The position numbers and the translations under genes are program-made. 64,000 nucleotides of DNA, from contig CAVXNP010000001.1 in the NCBI GenBank assembly GCA_963763305.1, forward strand, positions 1,054,001 to 1,118,000, in the 5' to 3' direction. Positions 1 to 8,128 of the stretch are shown here, one piece after another. This DNA is from CAVXNP01 sp963763305. GTDB taxonomy: Bacteria > Pseudomonadota > Gammaproteobacteria > Xanthomonadales > Rhodanobacteraceae. How positions within the stretch are numbered: the first letter of the stretch is position 1; the number at the start of each line of letters is the position of its first letter. The notes below the pieces were generated by a model. It saw nothing but the letters and a program-made list of their open reading frames with translations, searched no databases and was not told the origin of the DNA.

Positions 1-1273
1 CGTCTGGCAGCTGACCCAGGTGCCGGCGGCACAGGCCGCCCTGGTCTCCCTGCGCCCCGAGGATGGCGCGGTCCAGGCCCTGCTCGGCGGCTTCAACTTC
101 ACCCGCAGCAAGTTCAACCGCGCGGTGATGGCGGCGCGCCAGCCCGGCTCCAGCTTCAAGCCCTACTTCTACAGCGCGGCGTTCAATCGCGGCTTCACCC
201 CCGCCTCCATCGTCAACGACGCGCCGCTGGTGCTGCCTGACCCGTCCAAGAAGAACGGCATATGGGCCCCGTCCAACGACGACGGCAAGTTCGACGGCCC
301 GATGCGCCTGCGGCAGGCGCTGGTTGAATCGAAGAACCTGGTTTCGGTGCGTCTGCTGCAGGCCATCACCGTGGACTATGCGCGCAACTACGCCACCCGC
401 TTCGGCTTTTCGCTGGATGCGCTGCCGAACAACCTGTCGATGGCGCTGGGTACCGCTTCGGTGTCACCGATGAGCATGGCCCGTGGCTACGCCGTATTCG
501 CCAACGGCGGCTACCTGGTCACGCCTTACTTCATCAGCGAAATCGACGATCGCAGCAACCAGCCGGTCTACGTCGCCAACCCGGCCCGCGCCTGCCGCAC
601 CTGCAAGGAACGGCTGCTGGCCAATGACGAACCCGGTCCGCCGCCGGCGGACATGAGTCCATCGCCGGCGAACAGCGTGGCCGGTAGCGCACCAGCCAGC
701 CAGCCAGCCTCCGGCAGCACCCTGGCCGACCTGGGCGGTGCGGTGCTTCCGGCCGATGCGCACGACGGCGACCAGCCGCCGGTGCTCGCCCCCCACGTGA
801 TCGACGTGCGCAACGACTACCTGATGACCTCGTTGATGAAGGACGTGATCCTCCACGGCACCGGCGCCGCCGCGCGCGCGCTCGGTCGCGACGACCTGGC
901 CGGCAAGACCGGTACCACCAACGATCACCGGGACGCGTGGTTCGTGGGCTTCAACGGCGACCTTTCCACCGCGGTGTGGGTGGGTTTCGACAACTTCAGC
1001 TCGCTCGGCCGGGGCGAATTCGGCGCAAAGGCGGCGTTGCCGATCTGGATGGACTTCATGGGGGCGGCACTCAAGGACCAGCCATCGGCCTCGCTGCCGA
1101 TGCCGCCGGGCATCGCCACGGTGCAGATCAACCGCACCAGCGGCCTTCCCTCCACTCCGGACGACCCGGACAGCATGAGCGAAATCTTCAAGGTCGAGGA
1201 TGTCGACCGGTTGCGGGCGCAGGCCGCCCAGCAGCAGAACGATCAGCAACAGCACGCGTACGACATTTTCTGA
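1..1273 (+). CDS. mrcA: Penicillin-binding protein 1A, C-terminal part (5' end outside window)
   Basis: Bifunctional murein polymerase; only the transpeptidase part is visible, open from base 2 to a stop at 1271-1273. Counting from the first ATG (base 20), the catalytic Ser of the S-S-F-K box is residue 44, the S-K-N box is at 104-106 and K-T-G-T is at 296-299. Between the second and third boxes lies a Pro/Ala/Ser-rich stretch (about 203-258) that is probably disordered, preceded by a C-R-T-C pair. The C-terminus ends in a Gln-rich tail. The glycosyltransferase domain and membrane anchor must lie upstream of the window. PBP1A is preferred over PBP1B from the arrangement around the SSFKPY box; this is fairly secure but not tested by alignment. 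Confidence 0.88.
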   Translation, partial: VWQLTQVPAAQAALVSLRPEDGAVQALLGGFNFTRSKFNRAVMAARQPGSSFKPYFYSAAFNRGFTPASIVNDAPLVLPDPSKKNGIWAPSNDDGKFDGPMRLRQALVESKNLVSVRLLQAITVDYARNYATRFGFSLDALPNNLSMALGTASVSPMSMARGYAVFANGGYLVTPYFISEIDDRSNQPVYVANPARACRTCKERLLANDEPGPPPADMSPSPANSVAGSAPASQPASGSTLADLGGAVLPADAHDGDQPPVLAPHVIDVRNDYLMTSLMKDVILHGTGAAARALGRDDLAGKTGTTNDHRDAWFVGFNGDLSTAVWVGFDNFSSLGRGEFGAKAALPIWMDFMGAALKDQPSASLPMPPGIATVQINRTSGLPSTPDDPDSMSEIFKVEDVDRLRAQAAQQQNDQQQHAYDIF

Positions 1274-1279
1274 GCCCCT

Positions 1280-1299
1280 CCCCCGCCGAGTGGCGGGGG
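1280..1299 (+). terminator. GC hairpin after the PBP1A gene
   Basis: A perfect 8-bp stem (CCCCCGCC / GGCGGGGG) with loop GAGT begins 7 bases after the PBP1A stop codon. No U-tract follows, so it could be an RNA-stabilising hairpin or a weak terminator rather than a classical intrinsic terminator. Confidence 0.35.
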
Positions 1300-1491
1300 C
1301 GACTGTCGCCGCCTGCCAGCACAGGGCTTCCGACCCGCGGCCTCCCGGCCGCGGCGACCGTCGAACCCGCCCCCCCCCTGGCCGGCGCGGCAGCGCGCCG
1401 TCGGCCTGAACGTCCTGCGGAAAGCGCCCGAAAGATCGCCACGCTGGCGCAGTAGACTGTTGCCGTGTCCGGGCAACGCAGGAGTGAGGCA

Positions 1492-2136
1492 ATGGCACGC
1501 GGCGAACACCATCGGCTGCACGCACAGGACCGCATGCAGCGCAATCGGATCCGGGTCGCCCAGGAAGCGGCGCGACTGATGAGCGAGCACGGCATTCGCG
1601 ACTTCCACCACGCCAAGACCAAGGCTGCCGAGCGGCTGGGCGTGCATGACGCCCAGGCCTTGCCCCGCAACAACGAGATCGAGCAGGCGTTGCGCGAACG
1701 CCAACGCCTGTTCGACGCGGACAGCCAGCCACAGCAGTTGCTGCAGCGGCGCGAGGCGGCGGTCGAAGCAATGCGCTTCCTGGCCCGCTTTCAGCCCCGT
1801 CTGGTCGGTGCCGTGCTGGAGGGCACCGCCGATGCGCACTCGGCGGTCTGCCTGCATCTGTTCAGCGACGACCCCGAGGCGGTGACCCTGTTCCTGCGCG
1901 AGCATGGCGTACCGGTGCAGATCCAGACCCGGCGTCTGCGGCGCACCCGCGAGGATCAGGCCGACTACCCGGTGCTGCTGTTCGCCGCCGACGGGCTGGC
2001 ATTCGACCTGACCGTGATGCCGCGCGCCGACCTGCGCCAGGCACCGCTGGATCGCATCGACGAAAAGCCGATGAAGCGCGCCTCGCTGTCGGCGCTTGAA
2101 AACCTGCTGGATGAGGACACCGGCACCGCCTGGTGA
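1492..2136 (+). CDS. Conserved hypothetical protein, nucleotidyltransferase-like
   Basis: 214 residues. I chose ATG 1492 rather than the in-frame GTG at 1465 because AGGAGTGAGG lies immediately upstream of it. The N-terminal half is basic and helical (about residues 1-60, many Arg/Gln/Glu). The middle contains a segment running G-A-V-L-E-G-T-A-D-A-H-S that resembles the opening of a nucleotidyltransferase fold, followed by beta/alpha segments. I recognise it as a conserved Xanthomonadales family sometimes annotated as nucleotidyltransferase, but the metal-binding residues are not obvious, so no activity is claimed. It is convergent with gltA. Confidence 0.6.
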   Translation: MARGEHHRLHAQDRMQRNRIRVAQEAARLMSEHGIRDFHHAKTKAAERLGVHDAQALPRNNEIEQALRERQRLFDADSQPQQLLQRREAAVEAMRFLARFQPRLVGAVLEGTADAHSAVCLHLFSDDPEAVTLFLREHGVPVQIQTRRLRRTREDQADYPVLLFAADGLAFDLTVMPRADLRQAPLDRIDEKPMKRASLSALENLLDEDTGTAW

Positions 2137-2147
2137 CGGCACGGCAC

Positions 2148-2177
2148 AAAAAAACGCCCCGGCGGAACCGGGGCGTT
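2148..2177 (-). terminator. Intrinsic terminator of gltA
   Basis: A perfect 10-bp stem (AACGCCCCGG at 2153-2162, CCGGGGCGTT at 2168-2177) with a 5-nt loop. On the minus strand it is followed by a run of T (the A run at 2148-2154 on plus). It lies 20 bp beyond the gltA stop codon and between convergent genes. Confidence 0.9.
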
Positions 2178-2197
2178 CGCTGAAAGCACGATACGGA

Positions 2198-3493
2198 TCA
2201 GCGCTTGTCGGCGGGTACGTAGTTGCGCACGTCCGAGCCGGTATAGATCTGGCGCGGACGACCAATGCGCGCCCCCGGCGTCTCGTGCTGTTCGATCCAG
2301 TGGGCGATCCAGCCGGCCGTGCGGGCAATGGCGAACATGACCGTGAACATCTCGGTGGGGATGCCCAGCGCCTTGTAGATGATGCCCGAGTAGAAGTCGA
2401 CGTTCGGATACAGCTTGCGCTCGACGAAGTAGTCGTCCTTCAGCGCCGCCTCCTCCAGTTTCATGGCCACGTCCAGCAGTGGATCCTTGACCCCCAGCTC
2501 GGCCAGTACCTTGTGGCACATCTCGCGGATGATCTTCGCGCGCGGATCGAAGTTCTTGTAGACGCGGTGGCCGAAGCCCATCAGCCGGAAGCTGTCGTTC
2601 TTGTCCTTGGCGCGGTTGATCGCGGTCTCGACCCGGTCAGGTGAGCCGATCTCCTCCAACTGCTTGAGCACCGCCTCGTTGGCGCCGCCATGCGCCGGGC
2701 CCCACAGGGCGGTGATGCCGGCGGCGACCGACGCGTACGGGTTGGCGCCGGTGGAGCCGACCAGCCGCACGGTCGAGGTCGACGCGTTCTGCTCGTGGTC
2801 GGCATGCAGGATGAACAGCAGGTCCAGCGCCTTGGCCGCTACCGGGTTCAGCTGCAACGGCTCGCTGGGCACTTCGAACATCATGTGCAGGAAGCGCTCG
2901 ACATACTCGACGTTGTTGCGCGGGTAACGCAACGGCCAGCCAATCGAGTACCGATAGCAGGCCGCGGCGATAGTCGGCATCTTGGCGATCAGGCGGATCG
3001 CCGCCAGCTTGCGATCGGCCGGGTCGTTGACATCGAGATTGTCGTGGTAGAACGCCGACAGGGACGCCACCGACGCGGCCAGCATGGCCATCGGATGGGC
3101 GTCGTGGTGGAAGCCCTGGAAGAAGTTCTTCAGCGACTCGTGCATCATCGTGTGATGCGTGATCTGGTGCTCGAAGCCCTTGAACTCGCTGGCGCTCGGC
3201 AGCTCGCCGTTGAGCAGCAGATAGGACACTTCCAGAAAGCTCGAATGCTCGGCCAGCTGCTCGATCGGATAGCCGCGATAGAGCAGCACGCCCTGGTCGC
3301 CATCGATGTAGGTGATCGCGCTCTTGGTGCTGGCGGTGCTGCCGAAGCCCGGATCGTAGGTGAAGTGGCCGGTGTCCTTGTACAACGTGCCTATGTCGAT
3401 GCAGGCCGGGCCCAGGGTGCCACTGAGGAGCGGCAGCTCGCTGGTGCGATTGTCAGCCTGGTCAACCAGCTTGACGGTCTTGGTATCGGACAC
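2198..3493 (-). CDS. gltA: Citrate synthase, type II
   Basis: Condenses oxaloacetate and acetyl-CoA, the first step of the TCA cycle. 431 residues, the usual length of the proteobacterial hexameric (type II) enzyme. Visible family signatures include F-H-H-D-A-H-P-M around the first catalytic region, W-G-P-A-H-G-G-A-N-E with the active-site His, and G-F-G-H-R-V-Y-K with the oxaloacetate-binding His/Arg. The start is GTG at 3493, set by a perfect AGGAGG (3501-3506 on the complement) seven bases upstream; a longer open frame reaches 3874 but has no better start. Monocistronic, with its own terminator. Confidence 0.97.
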   Translation of the reverse strand: MSDTKTVKLVDQADNRTSELPLLSGTLGPACIDIGTLYKDTGHFTYDPGFGSTASTKSAITYIDGDQGVLLYRGYPIEQLAEHSSFLEVSYLLLNGELPSASEFKGFEHQITHHTMMHESLKNFFQGFHHDAHPMAMLAASVASLSAFYHDNLDVNDPADRKLAAIRLIAKMPTIAAACYRYSIGWPLRYPRNNVEYVERFLHMMFEVPSEPLQLNPVAAKALDLLFILHADHEQNASTSTVRLVGSTGANPYASVAAGITALWGPAHGGANEAVLKQLEEIGSPDRVETAINRAKDKNDSFRLMGFGHRVYKNFDPRAKIIREMCHKVLAELGVKDPLLDVAMKLEEAALKDDYFVERKLYPNVDFYSGIIYKALGIPTEMFTVMFAIARTAGWIAHWIEQHETPGARIGRPRQIYTGSDVRNYVPADKR

Positions 3494-3660
3494 GGAAAAA
3501 CCTCCTGCGCGTATGTCACCACCGGGGGCAACCGCGAAACTCGGAGCCATCCGGTGAGGGAATGGGGGCATCGGGCCGGGGAAAGCCGCAATGCGCAACC
3601 GACGCATTATCGCACAAACGCCAGCCACATCCGCAGGCGAATGGTCCGACGGCGCGCAGC

Positions 3661-3697
3661 AAAAAACGAGGGGCGGACCCAAAGCCCACCCCTCGTT
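3661..3697 (-). terminator. Intrinsic terminator of rpmE2
   Basis: On the minus strand, GAACGAGGGG pairs with CCCCTCGTT across an internal region that can also pair, followed by six T residues (A run 3661-3666 on plus). It lies 39-75 bp downstream of the L31 stop, separating L31 from gltA. Confidence 0.85.
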
Positions 3698-3735
3698 CGA
3701 AAAGCTGCAGTGGCGCGCGCAGGGCGCGCCATGTA

Positions 3736-3981
3736 TTACTTCTGTGCGTAGCGGCGACGGAACTTGTCGACCCGGCCACCCACGTCCAGCGTCTTCTGCT
3801 TGCCGGTGTAGAACGGGTGCGAATGGCTGGAGATATCCACCTTGACCAGCGGGTACTCGTTGCCGTCTTCCCACTTGACGGTTTCCTTGGTCGAGATCGT
3901 CGAACGCGTCAGGAACGCAAAATCGGACGACAGGTCCTGGAACACCACCTGGCGATAGTTCGGATGGATATCGGGCTTCAT
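3736..3981 (-). CDS. rpmE2: 50S ribosomal protein L31, type B
   Basis: 81 residues beginning M-K-P-D-I-H-P-N-Y, with D-I-S-S-H-S-H-P-F-Y-T-G-K and a basic C-terminus. No cysteines are present, so this is the zinc-free C-minus (type B) paralogue rather than the zinc-binding RpmE. In many bacteria the type B gene is Zur-regulated and replaces L31 when zinc is scarce; I see no clear Zur box upstream here. The ATG at 3981 is chosen over a longer open frame because it gives the exact family N-terminus. It is a single gene followed by a strong terminator. Confidence 0.95.
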   Translation of the reverse strand: MKPDIHPNYRQVVFQDLSSDFAFLTRSTISTKETVKWEDGNEYPLVKVDISSHSHPFYTGKQKTLDVGGRVDKFRRRYAQK

Positions 3982-4074
3982 GACGGGCTCAAAGCTGCTG
4001 GAGACAAGAGCGGCATTGTACAAACGCAATCGCGCCCGGGTCAACCAGCGTCACAGGCCCCATCGCCAGCCCGA

Positions 4075-5016
4075 TCAAGCAACTTCCCCGGCGCCCAGCG
4101 CTGCGCGCACCAGCGCCCCGAAACGGGCATGGTCCAGCTCCAGCACCACATTGGCATTGGCCGGCCGACCCAGGCGCCCGTCCCAGTCGACCACCGTTGC
4201 GCCCCGGGTCAGCCCGCCGTCCAGTTCGACCGCCACGTAACGGCGCTCGCTGCGGGTGATGACCGCCGGATCGATCGCCACCGCCATGGCCAGCGCGTCG
4301 GCGGCGACGATGCCGCGGCGCCCGCGGCGCCGGTTGCTGTCGCGGGCCACCTCGGCGATTTGCCGATAGAACCGGGCGCGCTTGTCTCCGCGCTGCAGCC
4401 AGCGGTCGAACTCGGCCTCGTCGAAGGCATGGCGTAGGGTCAGCTCCCAGTCGACCAGGTCGAACTGGCCGAATGCGTCGAACACCACGTGGGCCGCCTC
4501 CGGATCGAAGCCGATATTGAACTCCGCCGGGCAGATGCCGGTGTTGCCGTGGCCGTTGACGGCACCACCCATGATCACCAGCCGGGCAACCCGCTGCGGC
4601 AAGGTCGGGTCGAGCCGCAACGCCAACGCCAGGTTGGTCAACGGCGCCAGCGCGACCAGGGTCAGCTCGCCGGGCCGTTCCCGGGTCAGCCGCAGCAGCG
4701 CTTCGGCGGCAGACTCGGCCGCCGCCAGCGCCTGTGGCTGCGGAAAGCCGACATCACCGAGACCGTCCTGGCCATGCACGAAGGCCGCGTCCTCGGCGGG
4801 CATCCTTACCAGCGGCGTGGCGCAGCCGGGGAACACCGGCGTAGCCGCACCCAGCAGGTCGACCAGGGTGCAGGCATTGCGCACGGTATGGGCCAGGCCC
4901 ACGTTGCCGGCGGCGATACTCAGCCCGGCCACGTCGGCATGGGCATGCGCCATCAGGATCGCAAGCGCGTCGTCCACGCCGGGGTCGGTGTCGATCAGAA
5001 GTTGCGGTCGGCTCAT
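4075..5016 (-). CDS. Inosine/uridine-preferring nucleoside hydrolase family protein
   Basis: 313 residues. The N-terminus carries the family hallmark I-D-T-D-P-G-V-D-D-A, whose aspartates bind calcium and the ribose hydroxyls. Further signatures are M-G-G-A-V and P-A-E-F-N, and a late Asp in the segment A-A-D-A-L-A-M. The enzyme should hydrolyse the N-glycosidic bond of nucleosides in the cytoplasm for salvage; base preference cannot be read from sequence. The start at 5016 gives M-S-R-P-Q-L-L just before the motif, with only a weak ribosome-binding site. It lies between rpmE2 and recG on the same strand, with more than 90 bp on each side, so it is probably transcribed alone. Confidence 0.88.
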   Translation of the reverse strand: MSRPQLLIDTDPGVDDALAILMAHAHADVAGLSIAAGNVGLAHTVRNACTLVDLLGAATPVFPGCATPLVRMPAEDAAFVHGQDGLGDVGFPQPQALAAAESAAEALLRLTRERPGELTLVALAPLTNLALALRLDPTLPQRVARLVIMGGAVNGHGNTGICPAEFNIGFDPEAAHVVFDAFGQFDLVDWELTLRHAFDEAEFDRWLQRGDKRARFYRQIAEVARDSNRRRGRRGIVAADALAMAVAIDPAVITRSERRYVAVELDGGLTRGATVVDWDGRLGRPANANVVLELDHARFGALVRAALGAGEVA

Positions 5017-5136
5017 CGGGGCTCGCTGGCTATCGAAACGTCCGAGTGTATGGGATGCGCGCCCCGCTCCGTAACCGGGCACACGCCCGCCGGCAAGGCC
5101 GGCACCGCGAACGCGCAGCCCGCCTTCCGTTGCCGC

Positions 5137-7299
5137 TCAGGCGTGCACGTAGCGCGCGGCGCTGCCGATCCAGCGCTGGATCAGCCGCTCCGCCCCGGCC
5201 GCGTGCTCGGCAAGCATGCACTCGCCAACCTGCTGCACCGCCGGCAGCAGTGCCGCGTCGCGGGCCAGGTCGGCAACGCGGAAGCTCAACTGGCCGGTCT
5301 GGCGGGTGCCCAGCACCTCGCCCGGCCCGCGCAGCTCCAGGTCTTTTTCGGCGATGCGAAAGCCATCCCCGGTTTCGCGCATCACCTGCAAGCGCGCCCG
5401 CGCCAGCTGGCCCAGGGGCGGCTGGTACAGCAGTACGCAATTGGAGGCGACCGCACCCCGCCCGACCCGCCCCCGCAGCTGGTGCAGTTGCGCCAATCCC
5501 AGCCGTTCGCAGTTCTCGATCACCATCACGCTGGCGTTGGGCACGTCCACGCCCACCTCGATCACCGTGGTGGCCACCAGCACCGCCAGTTCGCCAGCCT
5601 TGAAGGCATCCATCACCGCCTGCTTCTGCTTTGGTCGCATGCGTCCATGGATCAGCCCCACCTGCACGCCGGGCAAGGCGGCGGACAGCTCCACGTGCGC
5701 CACCTCGGCCGCTTGCGCGCGCAGTTGCTCGGACTCCTCGATCAACGTGCAGACCCAGTACACCTGACGACCTTCTTCACAGGCAGCAAGAATGCGCTCG
5801 ATCACCTCGGTCCGGCGCGCATTGGAGATGGCGATCGTCTGTACCGGCGTACGCCCCGGCGGAAGCTCATCGATGGAAGAAACATCCAGATCCGCATAGG
5901 CGCTCATCGCCAGGGTCCTGGGGATCGGGGTGGCGGTCAGCACCAATTGGTGGGGTACCTGGTCCAGATCGGCCTGACGTCGAGAGCCGACCGGCGCCAG
6001 GCCGCCCTGGGCCGCCGGCACCAGCCCCTTGTCGCGCAGAGCCAGGCGCTGGTCCACGCCAAAGCGATGCTGCTCGTCGATGATCACCAGCCCGAGTCGG
6101 GCAAAAGCCACGCCCTCCTGCATCAGCGCGTGGGTGCCGATCACCACCGGCGCACCCTCGGCCACCCGCTGCAGCGCCTGTTGGCGCGCCCTTCCCTGCA
6201 CCTTGCCGGCCAGCCATTCGATGGCGATGCCCAGCGGCTCCAGCCAGCTGCGGAAGCTGCGCAGGTGCTGCTCGGCCAGCAGCTCGGTCGGCGCCACCAG
6301 AGCGACCTGGTAGCCAGCCTCCACCGCGGCCACTGCCGCCAGCGCGGCGACCACGGTCTTGCCGCTGCCCACATCCCCCTGCACCAGCCGTAGCATCGGC
6401 CTGGCCTGCGCCAGGTCATCCTCCACTTCGGCCACGACACGCTGCTGTGCACCGGTCAGTGCGAAGGGCAGCGCCTGCAGCAGTTGGCCACGCAGCAGCC
6501 CCTGCCGCTTCAGCCGCGGCGCCCGACGGCTGCGCACGACCGCGCGGATCCGCTTCAGGCTGAGGTGCCGGGTCAGCAACTCTTCGAACGCAAGCCGCTG
6601 CTGGGCCGGGTGAGTGCCCAGGGTCAACTGGGCCACCGCCGCGTCTGCCGGCGGACGATGCACGTACAGCAGCGCCTCGCGCAGCGAGGTCAGGCCGAAC
6701 CGGCTGCACAGCTCCGGCGGAATCAATTCAAGGACGCGGTCCGGCGGCAGCAAGGCCAGCGCCTTGCCCACCGCACCGGCCAGCCGCTTCTGACCCAGCC
6801 CCTCGGTGGTCGGGTAGACCGGGGTGAGTCGTTCGTCCACACAGACCGTATCGCCGACCGCCATCCGCTGATAGGTCGGATGGACCATTTCCAGCCCCTG
6901 CGTGCCCAGCCGCACCTCGCCGTAGCACAACACCCGGGTGCCTGGCTGCAGTTGTTCGACCTGGGCGCGACGGAAATGGAAAAAACGCAGCAGCAAGGTC
7001 GCGGAGGAGGCGTCGCCGATCGCCACCTTCAGCTGCGGCCGGTAGCGAAAACCGCCTTCGACTGCCTCCACCACGCCCTCGACCTGGGCCCGGTCGCCCG
7101 GGCGCAGATCGCCGATCGCGGTCACCCGTGTCTTGTCCTCGTAACGCAGCGGCAGGTGAAACCACAGGTCCTGCACCCGTTCCACGCCCAACCGGGCCAG
7201 CGATGCGGCCAGCGCCGGCCCGATCCCGGGCAGGGTCGAGACCGGAGCCAGCCCGGGATCGGCCGTGGTGCTTTTGGCGCTGGTGGAAGAGACAGCCAT
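5137..7299 (-). CDS. recG: ATP-dependent DNA helicase RecG
   Basis: Branch-migration helicase that reverses stalled forks and processes Holliday junctions. 720 residues (E. coli 693). Order: an N-terminal helix and helix-hairpin-helix-like start (L-P-G-I-G-P-A-L), an OB-fold wedge domain (about 60-160), a helicase core with Walker A G-D-V-G-S-G-K-T at 308-315 and a D-E-Q-H box at 408-411, then a C-terminal helicase domain including G-R-V-G-R-G. The ATG at 7299 is taken because it begins the family N-terminus; upstream frame extension is non-homologous. Downstream of ridA and spoT on the same strand, an order typical of xanthomonads, though a 266-bp gap separates it from ridA. Confidence 0.97.
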   Translation of the reverse strand: MAVSSTSAKSTTADPGLAPVSTLPGIGPALAASLARLGVERVQDLWFHLPLRYEDKTRVTAIGDLRPGDRAQVEGVVEAVEGGFRYRPQLKVAIGDASSATLLLRFFHFRRAQVEQLQPGTRVLCYGEVRLGTQGLEMVHPTYQRMAVGDTVCVDERLTPVYPTTEGLGQKRLAGAVGKALALLPPDRVLELIPPELCSRFGLTSLREALLYVHRPPADAAVAQLTLGTHPAQQRLAFEELLTRHLSLKRIRAVVRSRRAPRLKRQGLLRGQLLQALPFALTGAQQRVVAEVEDDLAQARPMLRLVQGDVGSGKTVVAALAAVAAVEAGYQVALVAPTELLAEQHLRSFRSWLEPLGIAIEWLAGKVQGRARQQALQRVAEGAPVVIGTHALMQEGVAFARLGLVIIDEQHRFGVDQRLALRDKGLVPAAQGGLAPVGSRRQADLDQVPHQLVLTATPIPRTLAMSAYADLDVSSIDELPPGRTPVQTIAISNARRTEVIERILAACEEGRQVYWVCTLIEESEQLRAQAAEVAHVELSAALPGVQVGLIHGRMRPKQKQAVMDAFKAGELAVLVATTVIEVGVDVPNASVMVIENCERLGLAQLHQLRGRVGRGAVASNCVLLYQPPLGQLARARLQVMRETGDGFRIAEKDLELRGPGEVLGTRQTGQLSFRVADLARDAALLPAVQQVGECMLAEHAAGAERLIQRWIGSAARYVHA

Positions 7300-7565
7300 C
7301 GGATCAAGCCTGGTATCGGAACGGGCCGGCCAGCCATGCACCGGACTTTCCGGGAAGATAGCCGAAGCGACGCGGCATGAAAGCGGAAGCCGGATCCCGC
7401 GGCGCGCGTGGCCGCCTGCCAGGCGCGAACATCGCAGCACCTGCGATCCTGCCGCCGGGCTTCCAGCCTAACCGGGAAGAGGACGTCCGCCGCCAGGTCC
7501 GATAGCCTGCCGTGTCGTGCAGGCTCGCCATCGCGCGTTGTAGGCCAATGGCGACTCCATCGGCT

Positions 7566-7949
7566 TCAGTCGAGCACCATCACCGCATCCACTTCCACTT
7601 GCGCTGCCTTTGGCAGTGCCGACACTTCGATCGTGGAACGGGCCGGGTATGGCGGCTGGAAATACTCGGCCATCACCGCATTGACCGCCTGGAAGTTGCC
7701 CAGGTCGGTGACATAGATGCCAATGCGCACGACCTGCGCCAGCGAGCCGCCGGCAGCACCCGCCACCGCGGCGAGATTGTCGAACACCCGCCGGGTCTGT
7801 GCGCTGATGTCACCCTCGATCAGGGCACCGCTGGCCGGATCGAGCGGGATCTGGCCGGAAAAATAGACAGTCTGGCCGTGGCGCACGGCCTGCGAATAGG
7901 GACCAATGGCGGCGGGCGCCTGGTCGGTGGCGACGATGCTGCGTGACAT
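7566..7949 (-). CDS. ridA: RidA/YjgF family reactive imine deaminase
   Basis: 127 residues, full length for RidA. It hydrolyses reactive enamine/imine intermediates released by PLP enzymes such as threonine dehydratase. Signatures seen: A-P-A-A-I-G-P-Y-S-Q-A near the N-terminus, F-S-G-Q-I-P, and the conserved Arg in A-R-S-T-I-E-V that holds the substrate carboxylate, followed by L-P-K-A-A-Q-V-E-V-D. The gene lies just downstream of spoT on the same strand, separated by a short inverted-repeat region. Neighbouring stringent-response and recombination genes give no further functional clue. Confidence 0.94.
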   Translation of the reverse strand: MSRSIVATDQAPAAIGPYSQAVRHGQTVYFSGQIPLDPASGALIEGDISAQTRRVFDNLAAVAGAAGGSLAQVVRIGIYVTDLGNFQAVNAVMAEYFQPPYPARSTIEVSALPKAAQVEVDAVMVLD

Positions 7950-7986
7950 GGACGTGCCCTGGTTGGGGAGGAAACCAAGTGTACCG

Positions 7987-8128
7987 AGGGCGAGGGGCGG
8001 GCGATAAGAGCCGGGGCGAGGGGCGAGGGGCGAGCCGGATAGGCGGCGGTTCGCGAGTGCGGATATCGCGCGAAACGGGGCCGGTATGTGTTTGCGACAG
8101 CGTGGGCAGTACGCTCGCCCCTCGCCCT
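7987..8128. repeat. Inverted repeat with tandem GGGGCGA units between spoT and ridA
   Basis: AGGGCGAGGGGCG (7987-7999) is matched perfectly by its reverse complement at 8116-8128, whose last base is the first base of the spoT stop codon triplet. Inside, GGGGCGA occurs three times in a row (about 8013-8033). The intervening DNA has no reading frame of note. It could be a small mobile repeat or an RNA structure; a genome-wide search would tell. Confidence 0.6.

Noticed and set aside
7300..7565. Small gene between recG and ridA
   Set aside because: Open frames here (for example the minus frame reaching 7531) overlap recG out of frame, lack a ribosome-binding site and have shadow composition.
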